A DNA stretch of 64,000 nt, taken from NCBI GenBank assembly GCA_009760855.2, contig WPIO01000205.1, positions 249,501-313,500 of the forward strand. The letters are read 5' to 3'. Below are positions 9,198 through 20,621 of this stretch, one piece after another (within the stretch, counting starts at the first letter, position 1; each line of letters opens with the position of its first letter). The notes beneath the pieces were generated by a model. It saw only the letters and a list, made by a program, of their open reading frames with translations, did not search any database and was not told where the DNA came from. The stretch comes from Cristatella mucedo. Taxonomy: Eukaryota > Bryozoa > Phylactolaemata > Cristatellidae. A program made the translations under genes and the position numbers.

Positions 9198-12100
9198 TCA
9201 CCAGGGTCCACCGACGGTGACGCTCGTCGAGCAAGCACCTTTCGTGTAACTGACGTCATCCAAAGCCATGTCTGTCGCATAGGAAGTGCTCAGTCGCTGC
9301 GCAACGATGGTAACCTGCAACAACAAGCAACAGGTCGTCGCACGGTTGGCGAGAGGAAAGAAGAGCCTACGTTTCCGGCAAACGTTTCCGGCATGGGAGC
9401 AGCTAACACGCAGCTTCTACGCCCTATAAACTCCGCAACTGCCCTGCCCTAAGTAATCGGCTAGTAGAGTGAAAGAATCGCAAAGTATTAAAAAAAGCAA
9501 GCGATACCAAAAGAAGATGCGCATGAACAAAGATGATCGAACCTCGATTCTCTGCTGCCCGGCAGCCAGGCTGGTGTCCACCGTAATGGCTGACGATCCC
9601 CACCAAGCATCGCCTTGGTTGCCGGTTTTTTGCCAAATGACCGTGGTTGACACAGCCCCCGCAGTTGTCGTGACAATTCTGTTTACGGTGAGACTTCCCA
9701 TGTCCTGACCGTACATGCAGTAATTAAATGTCAGGCATCGTAAGCCGCCTGCAAAGTCATGATAACAAGCTATCACTGTGACGACCGCACAAGGAACCAT
9801 TCGCAAGAAGTTCCGGGAAGCGACACGGCTGCTTGCTGTTGAGTCGTGGCCTGGGGTTAAGGTGCGTGCACTTTACGCCCCAGGTAGTGGATTCGAGGTA
9901 GTGGATTCAGGTAGTGGATTCGAGTACTGTAGCAAGCCATCCGTTATTGCTTACTGCTTGCAGGCTGTGAGGAGGCGGGCGGTGGCGACAGCCACGAGAG
10001 CTCTTCTTCCGGTACGAGTACACGAGGCTTTTGAATCAGCTGACATTTACTTTTTACATTTACATTGGCATTCAATTTTTCTTACCGGCGAACGCTGCAA
10101 TCTTCATCGTTGCAGTCGCTCCGTTGGCTTTGTTATAAAGCCTGGCGTACAGATAAGTGAATCCTGACGCAGCGCCCGTAGCACCAGTCGGATACGGCCA
10201 TGCGTGGCCTGGTCCGACCCATTTGTACAGCTCAAACGGCGACGTGAAGGACAGCCAGCTGGACGTGTTCTCCCACCTCTCAAAGCTGGACGATACGTCG
10301 CCGTCTAATAATAATAAGTAAATTGCTTGGATTGAAGTGCTCAGAAGAACTCCAGTACAGATACAGCTTGACCTGGCGCCATTTTAATGGAGCTTCGCAA
10401 GGTACGGTAGCGTGCGGCATCAAAAACATCTTATAACAACTAGGAAAGATGGCAGCAGGCCCACTCATACGTTAAGCAGTATACTCATACCTGGCAACGG
10501 CGTTATGCAGGTGAAAGAGTTTCTCGTCGGCACGCACTGAGTGCCATCGGAGCAAGGGCCTACCGAGCAAGATCCTGAGGTAAAGAAAAAGCACGGCGTC
10601 AGCACGGAAAAACTCGACGTCAGCCCGCGCGGAAAGGCTTGACGTCACCACTTCCCGCCGAAGCGCTAGCCCTCGTCGCGTCACGTCTAGGTGCTCGGCA
10701 GCTACTGACGGCGGGCGGGCGGCGTCCTACCCGAGCCGCAGGCTCCTGACACGTATCGCAGATCGTCGATTGCTATTGGAGGCCCGTCGAAGCTGCTCGA
10801 GCTGTGCTGCGCCTCGAAGACCACCTGCAGACGGATCGCGCGGTTACATCGGAGCCGCCGCGCCGAAGTTCGCCGAGCTCGCGCGCGCATGTCTGCAGTT
10901 GCGATTGGAAGTAAAGACAGCTCGAAAAAAGTAGCCGCGTGACGAACTAGCCTCAATCAAATCGGTAGGAACGCTGGTCGCAAACACGGTTATCTCCGCC
11001 TGCGTCCATGCGTCGGCTGGCGTGCCCAGAATCTTTTGAAATATTGGTCTGCCCAATTGGCCGTTAACTGCACGATAGACGAGCAGGGATCCAACACTGT
11101 CCCCGTGCACGTAGTACTGGAACCTCACGCATCGGTTGGAGTCGAAACGGAATGGAATTATCCTGAATCTGCCGTAGCATCTTGATCCGTCGTTGTACAC
11201 ATTGTTAAGAGGATTCGACGACAGGTAGTAATTGCCTTCCGGTGCTGTAGTTGCGATTGCCGAGGTGTCACTCCTGGCCGTGTTCCAAGTGTCCTGTGCC
11301 ACGTATCCCGAGTAATCGTCATACCGATCGCCGACACGTATGTTCTTGCAGCCAGCGGACGTCGCAGTCTCAAAACCACAATAGGCGTCGCCGCCAGGAA
11401 GCACACACGTGTAGCTGGCAGAACCGGGGCTGGAGCGGCAGAGGGCTCCGCGGCAAGGATCGCCGAGACAGCCGTCTGCAGCGCACATTTATCGTAGGAA
11501 TGAGGCTACCACGTGACGAACACAAGATACGAGGCGGTAAATGGCGTCATCGAACCAATGGCGTCATCAATGGCGTCATCGCATACACGGATGTAACGAA
11601 GATGGCTACGAGAGAACTCGCGCACGCACAGACGCACCAGTGTAAGAGGATACGACCAGATTAAAGCCGCTACTTGCTGGAACCGTTGGGTCGCTGGCGT
11701 CAAAGATAATTATAATTTTGCCAGGCTCATCACTATCCCGGCTGCTATACGTGTCGTTGGGCGTCCCGATGCCACAGTACCTGAAGCGATGGGAGCGCTG
11801 CATTTTATCAATAGGATAATCTTGTTGAAACAGAGAGTGCAATATTTGCAGCGGTTCCAAGCAAAAATACGCTCTCCCGCCTCCGGCTTACTTACACGCT
11901 TGGAGACGGCTGCCCAATCATATTTTTGCGAATGTCCAAGAAGTGCCTGCATTTTGAGGGGTCAGAGGTGAGACTCATTTTCTTGAAGCTAATCCGTACA
12001 AGCCGATTGGGCGGAGCCTGTTTCGACAGATCGCAGAGCAAATTGTCAACGGAAAGCGGCAATTCGCTCGCCAGGGTCGTGGTAATCTCAGCGCCATCTC

Positions 12101-13512
12101 TGAGCAGGCTCCGAAGCCTGTGGATAGTGCTGCTATTTGCATGCTATATACATGCTGCTATTTGCATGCTATATACATGCTGCTATTTGCACCGCCGCAG
12201 TGCTTTTTTCAGGCTGGTTTTTCCAATACCTGAACGAGCCAAGCGCAGAGCTGTCCCGTCGGGTACGGTGACGGATAGTTAGGACTGTTGATGCTGACTG
12301 GAGCGCCGTCGACAAGGTTCACAACCCTTCCGCATTGGTAGCTGGAGCTGTCGATGACGTCGCAGCGCGACCCTCCCAAGCCCTTGGGGCATTTACACAC
12401 GCAGCTGCCGTCATCCAGCATGCGGATGTAGCCGTTGTTGTGACATGTCAGTGCACAGTTCCCTGTGTACGTAATCGCTTGGCGTACAGGCGCTCATTGA
12501 TAGTATGCGATACTACGAGATAATATGAATTGTGGACTCAAGCTCCTCCGATGTTGACTTTCCTACCTACCTGAACAGCCGTAGAGTTCGTTGATCGCTT
12601 TCTCGTCGTAGAAAGACATGGTCACTCGATTTCCCAGCAGCTTGGAGACATCGACCGATCTTGGATACACGGTGGCAGCGCCTGACGTGGACGAGAAATC
12701 CTGCAACAGCCGTAAGCGAACGTCTGCAGCAACCGTTCGGCAAACGTCCGTCTCGATCGTCGCACTGAGGCCGCTGCCGCCACCGAGCGCGCGAAGCCTG
12801 GCAGCGCTCCTCCTTCCGTCCGCGGGGCACTCACTGTGGAGCCGTAGTGCATCACCGAGTAGTAGTCGTATTTCACACTGACGAGCACTTCCGGTGAGTG
12901 CATCTTGAAGAAGTTGTGTTCATAGCCGGCCCCCACGTTCTCCATGAGCACGCGAACGTACTGGTCGCGGTCGGGCCGTGACTGAGTGTGGACGAAGCCT
13001 AGCGCATGCATCAGCTCGTGCTCCACGACGCCCGCCTACAATCGGCTGCTTCGGCGTCACGTGAGCCGAAGGGCTGTCTCGCAGGGCTTCGCGAGTTCGC
13101 GAAACGGAAGTCACTCGGCGTCTCGCACGAGAGCGATAATCCACGAAGTCGGAGCACGCCCGCAATGCTTACGTAGATGCACCCGACTTCCGCCAGGCTG
13201 ACATCCTGGGGACCGCCGTTCAGACCTAAGTACGACCAACAGCCGCTTCCCGAATATATTTTCAAGCTGTTATTATTTCCAAAGTAGTCCACCGCATACT
13301 CTGCCACATTGTAAAACTTTACACAGGTTCTCTGCTGGATGTCGGCCATGGCGTTCTGTATGACAGCTACGCTGGACGCTGTAACGAAATACGGCTCTTC
13401 GAGGTCAGGCCGTAGTGCGAGGTTGCTCCTCAGCCGACCGGTGAGCTCGTGCGGAGGTCACCGTGGGTGCTGCCGCGGAAGCGGCTCTGCATTACGATGA
13501 ACGGAGTGAATC

Positions 13513-13548
<36 letters not shown>

Positions 13549-15066
13549 TCCTATATCGAAACCTCACACCTTGCTAGTAAGTTCCAGTCTGGCTTTAGAG
13601 CTAATCACTCCACAGAGTCAGCATTGCTTCGGGTATACAACGACCTACTTAGGAATGCAGACATGGGTAGAGTGTCTCTTCTTGTTTTGCTCGATCTTTC
13701 GGCAGCTTTTGATACCATCAATCACAAAGTTCTTCTAGAGCGCCTCTCATCTCGCCTGGGCACTGCTGGCACTGGCACTGCTCTGCCGTGGTTCAGGTCC
13801 TATCTCAGTGGGAGACTCCAGAGTATTGACGTGAATGGACAAAGATCATCTGAAGTACCTCTAAAATATGGAGTACCTCAGGGCTCTGTGCTAGGTCCGG
13901 TTCTTTTCACAGTTTATACTCTGCCTCTTGCTGATGTGATTGCCAAGCACAATCTAGGCTTTCACTTCTATGCGGATGACACTCAGTTGTACCCTTGCTT
14001 TGATCCCTCCCAGCCTTCGAGCACCTCAAATTCTCTCAATTCACTAGCTGCATGCATTGATGACATCCGCACATGGATTGCAGCAAATTTTCTAAAACTA
14101 AACGATGATAAAACTAACTTACTAGTTATTGGCAAACCCAGTGTGATTCAGAGATTGGAAAGGCTGACTTTCAAAATTGGCTCTGCCAGCATATCTCCAG
14201 TTGAATCAGCTCGAAATCTAGGTGTCATATTCCGAAGCGATCTCTCGTTAGACGACCACATCAGCTCCACAGTCAAATCTGCCTATTTTCAGCTTCATAA
14301 CATTGCTAAAATTCGGGCTTGTTTAGATAAGGATACCACATCTAAGTTGGTCCATGCATTCGTGACATCCCGTCTCGACTTCTGCAACTCACATCTTACT
14401 GGCCTACCAGCATGTGCGATCAGGCGATTGCAGCTGGTGCAAAACTCGGCAGCTAGGCTTGTCTGTCGTGAGCGTCGCAGTTGCCACATTACTCCACTTC
14501 TCGCCGACCTGCACTGGCTGCCAGTCAAGCAACGGATTGACTTCAAGGTTTTGTCGCTCACTTTTAGGTCCCTTCATTCTATGGCTTCAGCCTATCTTTC
14601 AGATATACTACCCCATCAGGCCAAGCATCGTACCTCCCGCTTTTCGGGATCCAATAGTCTGGAAATACCTCGTACAAACCTTAAATCCTTTGGAGGCCGT
14701 GCATTTAGTTCGTATGCTCCCAAAGCATGAAACTCCCTCCCGACCTGCATCAGAACATCTCATGACCTGACTACATTCAAAAGAAACTTAAAAACACACC
14801 TATTTAGGACAGCATTTAGTGGGTCCCTGTGATTCGTCCTTGATGTGCTTATGCGTGCTGACACTGTGCATGCTGCCACTAACCCCATTTACATGCTGAC
14901 CCTGTGCATGTCACCCCTAACCATATGATTCATTTTGTTTGTTTTTCAAGCATGAATTTACTTACTATTCAATTGCATGTCACTTTGCAGCAAATGTAAA
15001 GCGCCTAGAAAGAGATTAAGTTCTCTGAGGGCGCTTTACCAAGTGCAATATTATTATTATTATTAT

Positions 15067-15110
<44 letters not shown>

Positions 15111-16848
15111 CTTTACCTTGGTACGAGCCTGATATGCTGTACGGCACTATGCCCCCAGGCCAGATTGAGTACGAATTCGGGTAGTTGACATTAACCATCT
15201 GTCGCCGATAGCGGTGCCGGTGCCGCATGCGGTGAATGGTCTCCTTGAAGAGCGAAGGAGACGCGCGTATTAGCTGCACAATTTCCACACTGCTATTCAG
15301 GTGTGAATAATCCAGTTCGTAAGCCTGCGCATAAACATGTACGTAATTTTTTTTTATATTACCCTTAGAGAACTTAATCTCTATTCAGGTGCTTCAGATA
15401 TGACGCATGGCTCGAACCCACGATCTCGCGGTCGTTGAAGACTACTGGGCCTAATCGGGGCGCTAGGCAGCCGCCCTGTGTAAGCCCCTGCATAAAATAT
15501 AAAATCGCAGCCACGCTGTCCTACCGCTGAGACTCTGATGTCGCCTTCAACGAGGTCAGTCATGTTGCTCCCTTCGTTCAATGTCGCTTTCCGCATTGCT
15601 TCGTCGTCATCGACGGACTTGACCTAAGGAGCGCGACACATACTAGCGCTAATGAATGGCGGCCTCTGCCCTGGATGTCACGTGACCATCTGACCAGCCG
15701 ACACCAGCCTGTCGGGCAGATTGCTGCGGGACGCTGGCTCGCCGCTGTGCCGCAGGGCGACGCTGTGCTCGATGCGATTTCGATGCGCTTGCGAGCGAGC
15801 GCCGCCGAGCACGGAACGACGGCGCGGGTGGACGGGTAGCGGTCGAGTGGACGGGTAGCGGTCGAGCGCTTTCCGATGATTAAGGATTTCTCTGCTCCGC
15901 CCAGCAACTAGCGGTCGGTCGGGCGGGCTGTCGGGCGCGGATACGTCGCCGAGCGTGGCGGCACGTGGGCTCGCCCGCCCCGCTACCATCGAGTCTACGC
16001 CAGACGGCTGTGTGCAGCAGCCAGCCAGCGTTCGCCGAAGCCGCTCGGACCTCTTCGCAGGCGTCGACCGACGATGGCGCTCGACGCCTGCTGCCGCCGC
16101 AGCTTCCAGCAGGCTGGCCAGCCGGCGGGCGATGCCAGCGGGCCACCTAGCGACGGCTTGGGTGCAAGGGGGCGGGGCGCCAGGTCCTCAACAGTTGTAG
16201 CCTGCGCCGATCGACTCGCCGAGTATCGTCTGCTCTCGGCTCGGAAGAAGAGCGGCACCCGCTCGCCGCTCAGAGTGGCCGAGAGCGGTTACTCTGTCGC
16301 AGACGAGCCGCCGGAGACTTCTACGACCGATTGAAGCACGCCAAGGTGCAGGCGGCGCCGAGCGAAACTGAGAGAGGTCAAAGGGAGGCGAAAGAGGTCA
16401 AACCGAGAGAGGTCAAAGCGAGGCAAGGGCGGCTGCGATCGCTCGCAGCAGCCAGAGCCCGAGCTGTCAGAGTGCAGGAGGCAGTTGCAGAAGGACGCCG
16501 GAGCGAACGCTCGCTGAGACTGCCAGGGGTCCTTTGCGTAGAGCGTCGCGGAGACGCTGCTAAGGCCTATGCTCGCTCTGGCACGCGGAGCTCCGCTTGA
16601 GCTCTAGCTTGACGTCCACGCCCTCCCACATAATCGTTGTGGCGCCGAAACCTCGTCTTACCCTGCCGCCAGCCCTGCGGCAGCTCTGGCGCGGGGACTG
16701 CTTGTTCGAAGCTCGAAGCGTGGAAAAATGCAGCGCTGTCGCTTACATGGGTGTCGTCCGGGTGAGGTGCAGCGATGCTGTTGCCGACGATGGCGGTCAA
16801 GATGAGGGCGCTCAGAGCCCCGCAGCATGTGATCTGACAGGACGGCAT
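9198..16848 (-). CDS. Secreted astacin-family zinc metalloprotease with EGF, CUB and two MAM domains (15 coding exons)
   Basis: Exons, 5' to 3' on the minus strand: 16848-16630, 15623-15525, 15324-15117, 13378-13173, 13035-12835, 12700-12571, 12462-12230, 12017-11896, 11780-11638, 11475-10952, 10824-10731, 10559-10491, 10304-10086, 9748-9543, 9314-9198 (TGA). The phases all join, giving 929 residues. The ATG at 16848 was chosen because a signal peptide follows directly (MPSCQITCCGALSALILTAI). A VEGD motif near residue 100 matches the astacin propeptide Asp switch. A basic site RYRR ends near residue 147. The catalytic domain holds HELMHALGFVH (250-260) and the Met-turn SVMHY (304-308). Then come EGF (about 355-390), CUB (398-520), EGF-like (521-545), MAM (553-722), EGF-like (728-748) and MAM (755-913). 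Astacins cleave extracellular proteins; the substrate here is unknown. Least certain are the exon 1 donor (a stronger donor at 16661 is out of phase) and the GC donor after exon 10. Confidence 0.88.
9883..9923. repeat. Tandem repeat, 3 units of about 14 bp
   Basis: ggtagtggattcga repeats three times, in the astacin intron between the exons at 10304-10086 and 9748-9543. Confidence 0.95.
12129..12191. repeat. Tandem repeat, 2.5 units of 25 bp
   Basis: gctgctatttgcatgctata starts at 12129, 12154 and 12179 with perfect copies, in an astacin intron. Confidence 0.97.
13514..13547. repeat. (GA)n array, left part
   Basis: Seventeen GA units directly before the LINE-A in astacin intron 3. A second GA array follows the LINE at 15068-15110. 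Confidence 0.95.
13548..15067 (+). mobile_element. LINE-A (L2/CR1-like non-LTR retrotransposon), longest copy, 5'-truncated
   Basis: The reading frame runs to 14730 and encodes reverse transcriptase from about the fingers onward: FDTINH (motif A), [13 protein letters not shown] (motif B) and FHFYADDTQLY (motif C, both Asp kept). The frame ends at TGA 14728-14730, where sister copies have a Trp codon, so this copy is dead. The 3' UTR ends with a hairpin (AAAGCGCC ... GGGCGCTTT with inner AGAGA/TCTCT) and (ATT)n. It sits in intron 3 of the astacin gene, antisense to it, and has (GA)n on both sides. The endonuclease region is missing. Confidence 0.92.
15068..15110. repeat. (GA)n array, right part
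   Basis: About 21 GA units directly after the LINE-A tail and only 7 bp from the astacin exon boundary at 15117 (in the intron). Confidence 0.95.
15357..15480 (-). mobile_element. SINE1 copy in astacin intron 2
   Basis: The reverse complement carries the SINE1 head with B-box-like GGTTCGAGCCA and the tail (caggtgctt ... agagattaagttctctaa). It lies between the astacin exons at 15623-15525 and 15324-15117. Confidence 0.7.
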
Positions 16849-16990
16849 CCCGTAGAGCGTTCGCTTCACGAGAGAGGCGTGGAGCAGGACGGCGACGGCT
16901 GTGCGAGGCGACCGGGGCTGCCTCTTATAGCTAGCCAGCTGGCGGCGCTGTTCTTTTGTCACACCGTCCGGCCCAAGGAAAGACTCATCC

Positions 16991-16996
16991 TATATA
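16991..16996 (-). promoter_or_regulatory. Candidate TATA box of the astacin gene
   Basis: On the minus strand GGTATATAGG lies 143 bp upstream of the chosen ATG (16848), in the right place and orientation for a core promoter with a short 5' UTR. Only the motif and its position support this. No initiator or upstream element could be confirmed. Confidence 0.3.
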
Positions 16997-18880
16997 CCGA
17001 CACCGGTTACATTATTTTGATACATATCGGCTTAGGATGGGGGATGCAGCGAGTAGACGAAAGATCGTGCAACCATTGCAGCATAGATAGATTAACGCCA
17101 GGACATTACTCTCCCTTTGCGGTTTAAAGAGGCGTGCCCTGCTGCCCCTCTCGGGGCAGTCGAGAACTCGACGGAGTAGGATTGGCCGAGCGCTAGCTAG
17201 TAGTTGCTGACGATGCTGTAATCGACCGATCGTCTCTCTCTCTCTCTCTCTCCCTCTCCCTCTCGCTCTCGCTCTGCCGGCGTGGGTCTTCTGTCGGCTG
17301 CAGCTTTCAGCCCTAACGGTTCGAGCACGGCAAAAGCCAGCTAACGGAACAACGATAAAGAACGCAGTTACTCCTCAAAGTTAAAAGGTTAAGGGGAATT
17401 GAACGAAAGTGAACCGCAAGAAAGAAAATCTCTAAGCTCGCTGTCAACTTCCGGCTCAGCAGCAATTTTCGCAAACATAAAGCACCTGTTCGGTGAATTT
17501 CTTCCAACAGCATGAGCGGACAGGCTGACGTCAGCGGCCAGGTGACCGCCACTATTTCCGCCTGTCTCCTTCTTGCTGTGATCGTAGACTCCCCCCAACG
17601 TACTTGGCTAGCAGCACTGAAAGTTGGCTTCAAAGCGAGGTCAGTCTCTCTGCGACTCCACAGTCCTGGCCTGTCGACCGTCTGATCTTCTTCGCTCTCA
17701 GCTCATTTCTGCCCAGCCGCGTGGTCTCCAAAGTTCAATTAATGACGCCCTCTGGTCCTCGATTCGTATGTGAAACTGATGTAGATCGTGCGAATTTAGA
17801 ATCTGCGTGCTGCTCTTATTCATTGCAGCAGTCACACGACTTTGGTCAACATCTTAGAGCATGTTAAAGTCTCCGCTGCATAAATGGTCCGGCCATAGCT
17901 GGCGTAGCACGTAGTACGTAGTACGTAGCTGGCGTAGCTCATCGGCTCTGCTTTCTGTTGGTTCTTTGTTTTCAAAGCGTCGGGCTGCCAGCACCGCAGG
18001 TTAGTCGCGTCCTAAGTGGCGCTTATGTGCTACTTAAAAATTTGGCACGTCGTCGCTGACCGAATTTACTCGGGAGGTGAGCGCTGGAGACACAGTCGCA
18101 GACCGTCAGCAGGGCATGGAACGGTAAGCCAGCTTTATTGCCAGCTTCATCCGGCGCGTAGTGCCAAAGTCAAAGAGCGAAACCGTAAAGAGTTTAATGC
18201 GAAGATTTCGATGATAAACGCGAAGCCAATGGCCGAACTATTATTTCATGCAAGTCGTAAGCGCTCCCAATCGCGAGTCGCCTCTAGGTGTCCTATAGCG
18301 CCATCTTCGAGCAGGCGTTGGCTTCGCGTTGTGTCGGGTTCGCAAGGAAAGAGAGCAAACTCTCAGCGCTGCAGCGGCGGCGGCGCCGCGTTCGAAGCGG
18401 CCACTGCACTTTGTATGCCCAGGCTTTGGACACAGCCCGAAATGGCCGTGCCTATGTAATGGTTAATTTCTCTGCAAAAGAGAGTATCGAAGGGTGTCCC
18501 TGAAAATGTTGGTAGCCATTGCAAAGATACGCGTGAGTTTTTGGTTTCGCATCCTTGAGGCAACGGTAGCAGCAAGATCGCTTTCAGCTAGCCACCCAGG
18601 CCTCCGTGCTTCGGCGCTTCGTCGCCTTGTAGCGTAAGCACAGGTGCAGTTGATGGCAGCATACGATTGGTACAGCCCCTACTCGCTCTCTCGAATGCAC
18701 CCGGCGCACGGTTCATTTGTCCTCGAGCTTAAACTAGGGGCGTGCTATTCAATGAATGTCGGCTTTATAAATGAGTGTGTATTGAATATGGTATTTACTC
18801 ATTGTGCAAGGCGCCATAGAATAGACTCCGAGGTGCTACACTCTGACACGATAGCCTTAGCGAAAGCGAGGCACGTGACT

Positions 18881-18967
18881 CCTACCGATGTAGCGCTGCA
18901 ACAACCGATGTCCCCTGCAACGACCGATGTGGCGCTGCCACGACCGATGTGGCGCTGTAACGACTGA
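18881..18967. repeat. Tandem repeat, about 4 units of 20 bp
   Basis: cgaccgatgtggcgctg-type units with 19-20 bp spacing. Confidence 0.9.
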
Positions 18968-19722
18968 TGGCCGACACATTGACGGCAGGTCGGCTGGTGT
19001 GACTGCTCGACAGCCCATATGACGACTCAGCCCAAGGAGGCAACGAAGCTCCGGCGGTGCCGCCGCGTCGGTGACGATCTCGTGTACCACTCGGACGCAC
19101 TGGTGAGGGCTGCGGTTCGCCACCCTCAATGGCGGACAATATTCGCTGAGCGCCACCATTGGTCGCCGGAAGCAGCTGTGACATTGGCCACCAAAAGTAT
19201 GGTCGGTAGGATAGGTCACCTGGTAAAGGACTGTCGATGTCGACATAGTTTATTTACGTAGGATGCATGAGAATACCTGGCTTCGTTCGTTAGCAATTCG
19301 GTCTTTGAAAGATTCAATAACTGATTTTACTGTAAATTACAAATTAAAGCTTCAAACGCAGCAAGTCCGCGTAAGGTTTTAGAGCTAATCACTCTACTGA
19401 GTCGCCATTACTGCAAGTGTATAACGACCTGCTCAGGAATGAAGCCTTCAGTAAAGTTTCTTTGCTTGATCAGCTGTATTTGTTATTGTAGATCACCGAG
19501 TCTTTCTCAAGTGCCTCTCATCTCGCCTGGGGCACTGAGCTGCAACGGTTCAGGTCATATCTCGCGCGAAAACCTTTGATTTCAATGGGCACCAAAAATA
19601 GGGGCAAGGCTGATTCTCAGCTATTTAGCTGCTCACCACGACCAAGATCAAGATGAATGTATTTGATAGACGAGGCTGTGGGCTCGAGCGCCGTGGCACA
19701 TGTGAAAAAGTAAAACGAATAT

Positions 19723-19898
19723 AATTCATTTGTATAGCACCCTAAGAGAGCTTAATCTCTATTCAGGCGCTTCAGGTCCAGTGGTTAAAGTGCTCGCCCC
19801 GACTAAGATCTGGCTGAGGTCATGGGCTCGAGTCCTGAGGCATCTGTGAATCGCCTGAATAGAGATTAAACTCTCTTGGGGCGCTATACAAATGAATT
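19723..19898. mobile_element. SINE1 with inverted tails (fold-back arrangement)
   Basis: A plus-strand SINE1 (A-box-like gtggttaaagtgctcg near 19780, B box GGCTCGAGTCC at 19824-19834, tail to 19898) is preceded at 19723-19773 by the same tail in reverse complement. The two tails form an inverted repeat of about 50 bp around the tRNA-like head. A further SINE1 head piece (gtgggctcgagcgc) lies at 19678. Confidence 0.75.
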
Positions 19899-19907
19899 AC
19901 ATTTTAT

Positions 19908-20015
19908 ATAAAAATCGCCTCCGCTTGCAGTGGATAATCAAGGATCGGACTCTGCAGGACTCAAACCCACGACCCGGGTCGTGAAAAGCGAGCACCTTGC
20001 CATCTGGGCCGAGGA
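19908..20015 (-). mobile_element. SINE2 fragment
   Basis: Reverse complement shows the head with gtgggtttgagtcctgca (B-box-like) and the internal word 'ccactgcaagcggaggcgat' seen in the 7.8-kb copy. The 3' part is missing. Confidence 0.6.
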
Positions 20016-20499
20016 GACCGAGCAGCGAAGATCATCCGAGGAACTACTAAAGTACAGCGTGGCCCAGCGGTCCGTGCGTGGTCCACTTCTTTTCGCAATG
20101 AATACTCCCCGTCTTGCCGATGTGATCGCCAGACGAATCGTTGCTTTCATTTCTACGCATACGAAATACAGCGGTACCTATAATACCTATATCATATATA
20201 ATACCTATAATACCGAGCAATACCTATGCTTTAACAATCTCACCCAGCATCTCTCCATCGCATCAAGCTCTCGAAAATCTCTTGCCGCATGTATTGCTGA
20301 CATTCGTACTCGGATGGCAGCACATTTTCTCAAATTGAATAACGATAAAAGCAACTTACTAGTTGTGGGCAAACCAAGTAGTAATCAATAATTGGAAAAC
20401 CTATTCATTAAAATCGGCTCTGCCAGCACATCTCCCGTTGAATCTTTACGAGGTGTCTTGTTCCAACGTAACCTTTCGTTAACTAGCTGTGGAGTATCT

Positions 20500-20619
20500 G
20501 AAGCTGGCTCGTAACCCGAATTTTAGCTAGCAACTCAAAGCGAAAAATCGGTCGAGAGACAACTCAGGGTATTTCGAAACACTCGTATGTCGAGACACTC
20601 GTAAGCCGAGGTACGACTG
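20500..20619. mobile_element. Pogo/Tigger-like (Tc1/mariner superfamily) terminal fragment
   Basis: The string ends 'cgtaagccgaggtacgactg' followed by TA (20620-20621). Stacked 'actcgta..tcgag' words and 'caactcaaagcgaaaaatcg' are typical of pogo/Tigger ends as I know them. Only one end is seen; no transposase. Confidence 0.6.
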
Positions 20620-20621
20620 TA

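Larger units (their letters stand above)
16849..19373. other. Upstream flank of the astacin gene and intergenic sequence
   Basis: GC-rich near the gene, with a CT tract at 17233-17276 and the 20-bp tandem repeat near 18.9 kb. A plus frame at 19019-19261 ending GHLVKDCRCRH hints weakly at a Gag-type zinc knuckle but lacks the full CCHC spacing. Confidence 0.3.
19374..20500 (+). mobile_element. Decayed LINE-A copy interrupted by SINEs
   Basis: Pieces matching the 13.5-kb copy in order: ANHSTES and VYNDLLRNE (19380-19440), SSASHLAWGTELQRFRSYL (19510-19560), then after the SINE block the LADVIA and FLKLNNDKSNLLVVGKPS segments (20100-20390) and ISPVES (about 20430). Many frameshifts and stops. 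The tail is lost where the pogo-like end begins. Confidence 0.8.

Noticed and set aside
16630-16662. Stronger GTAAGA donor at 16661 for astacin exon 1
   Set aside because: Using it puts the next exon out of frame; the weaker donor after 16630 keeps the phase. An unseen extra exon could still rescue the stronger site.
19019-19261. Possible Gag zinc knuckle (ends GHLVKDCRCRH)
   Set aside because: The CX2CX4HX4C spacing is not complete and no neighbouring retroelement parts or LTRs were found.
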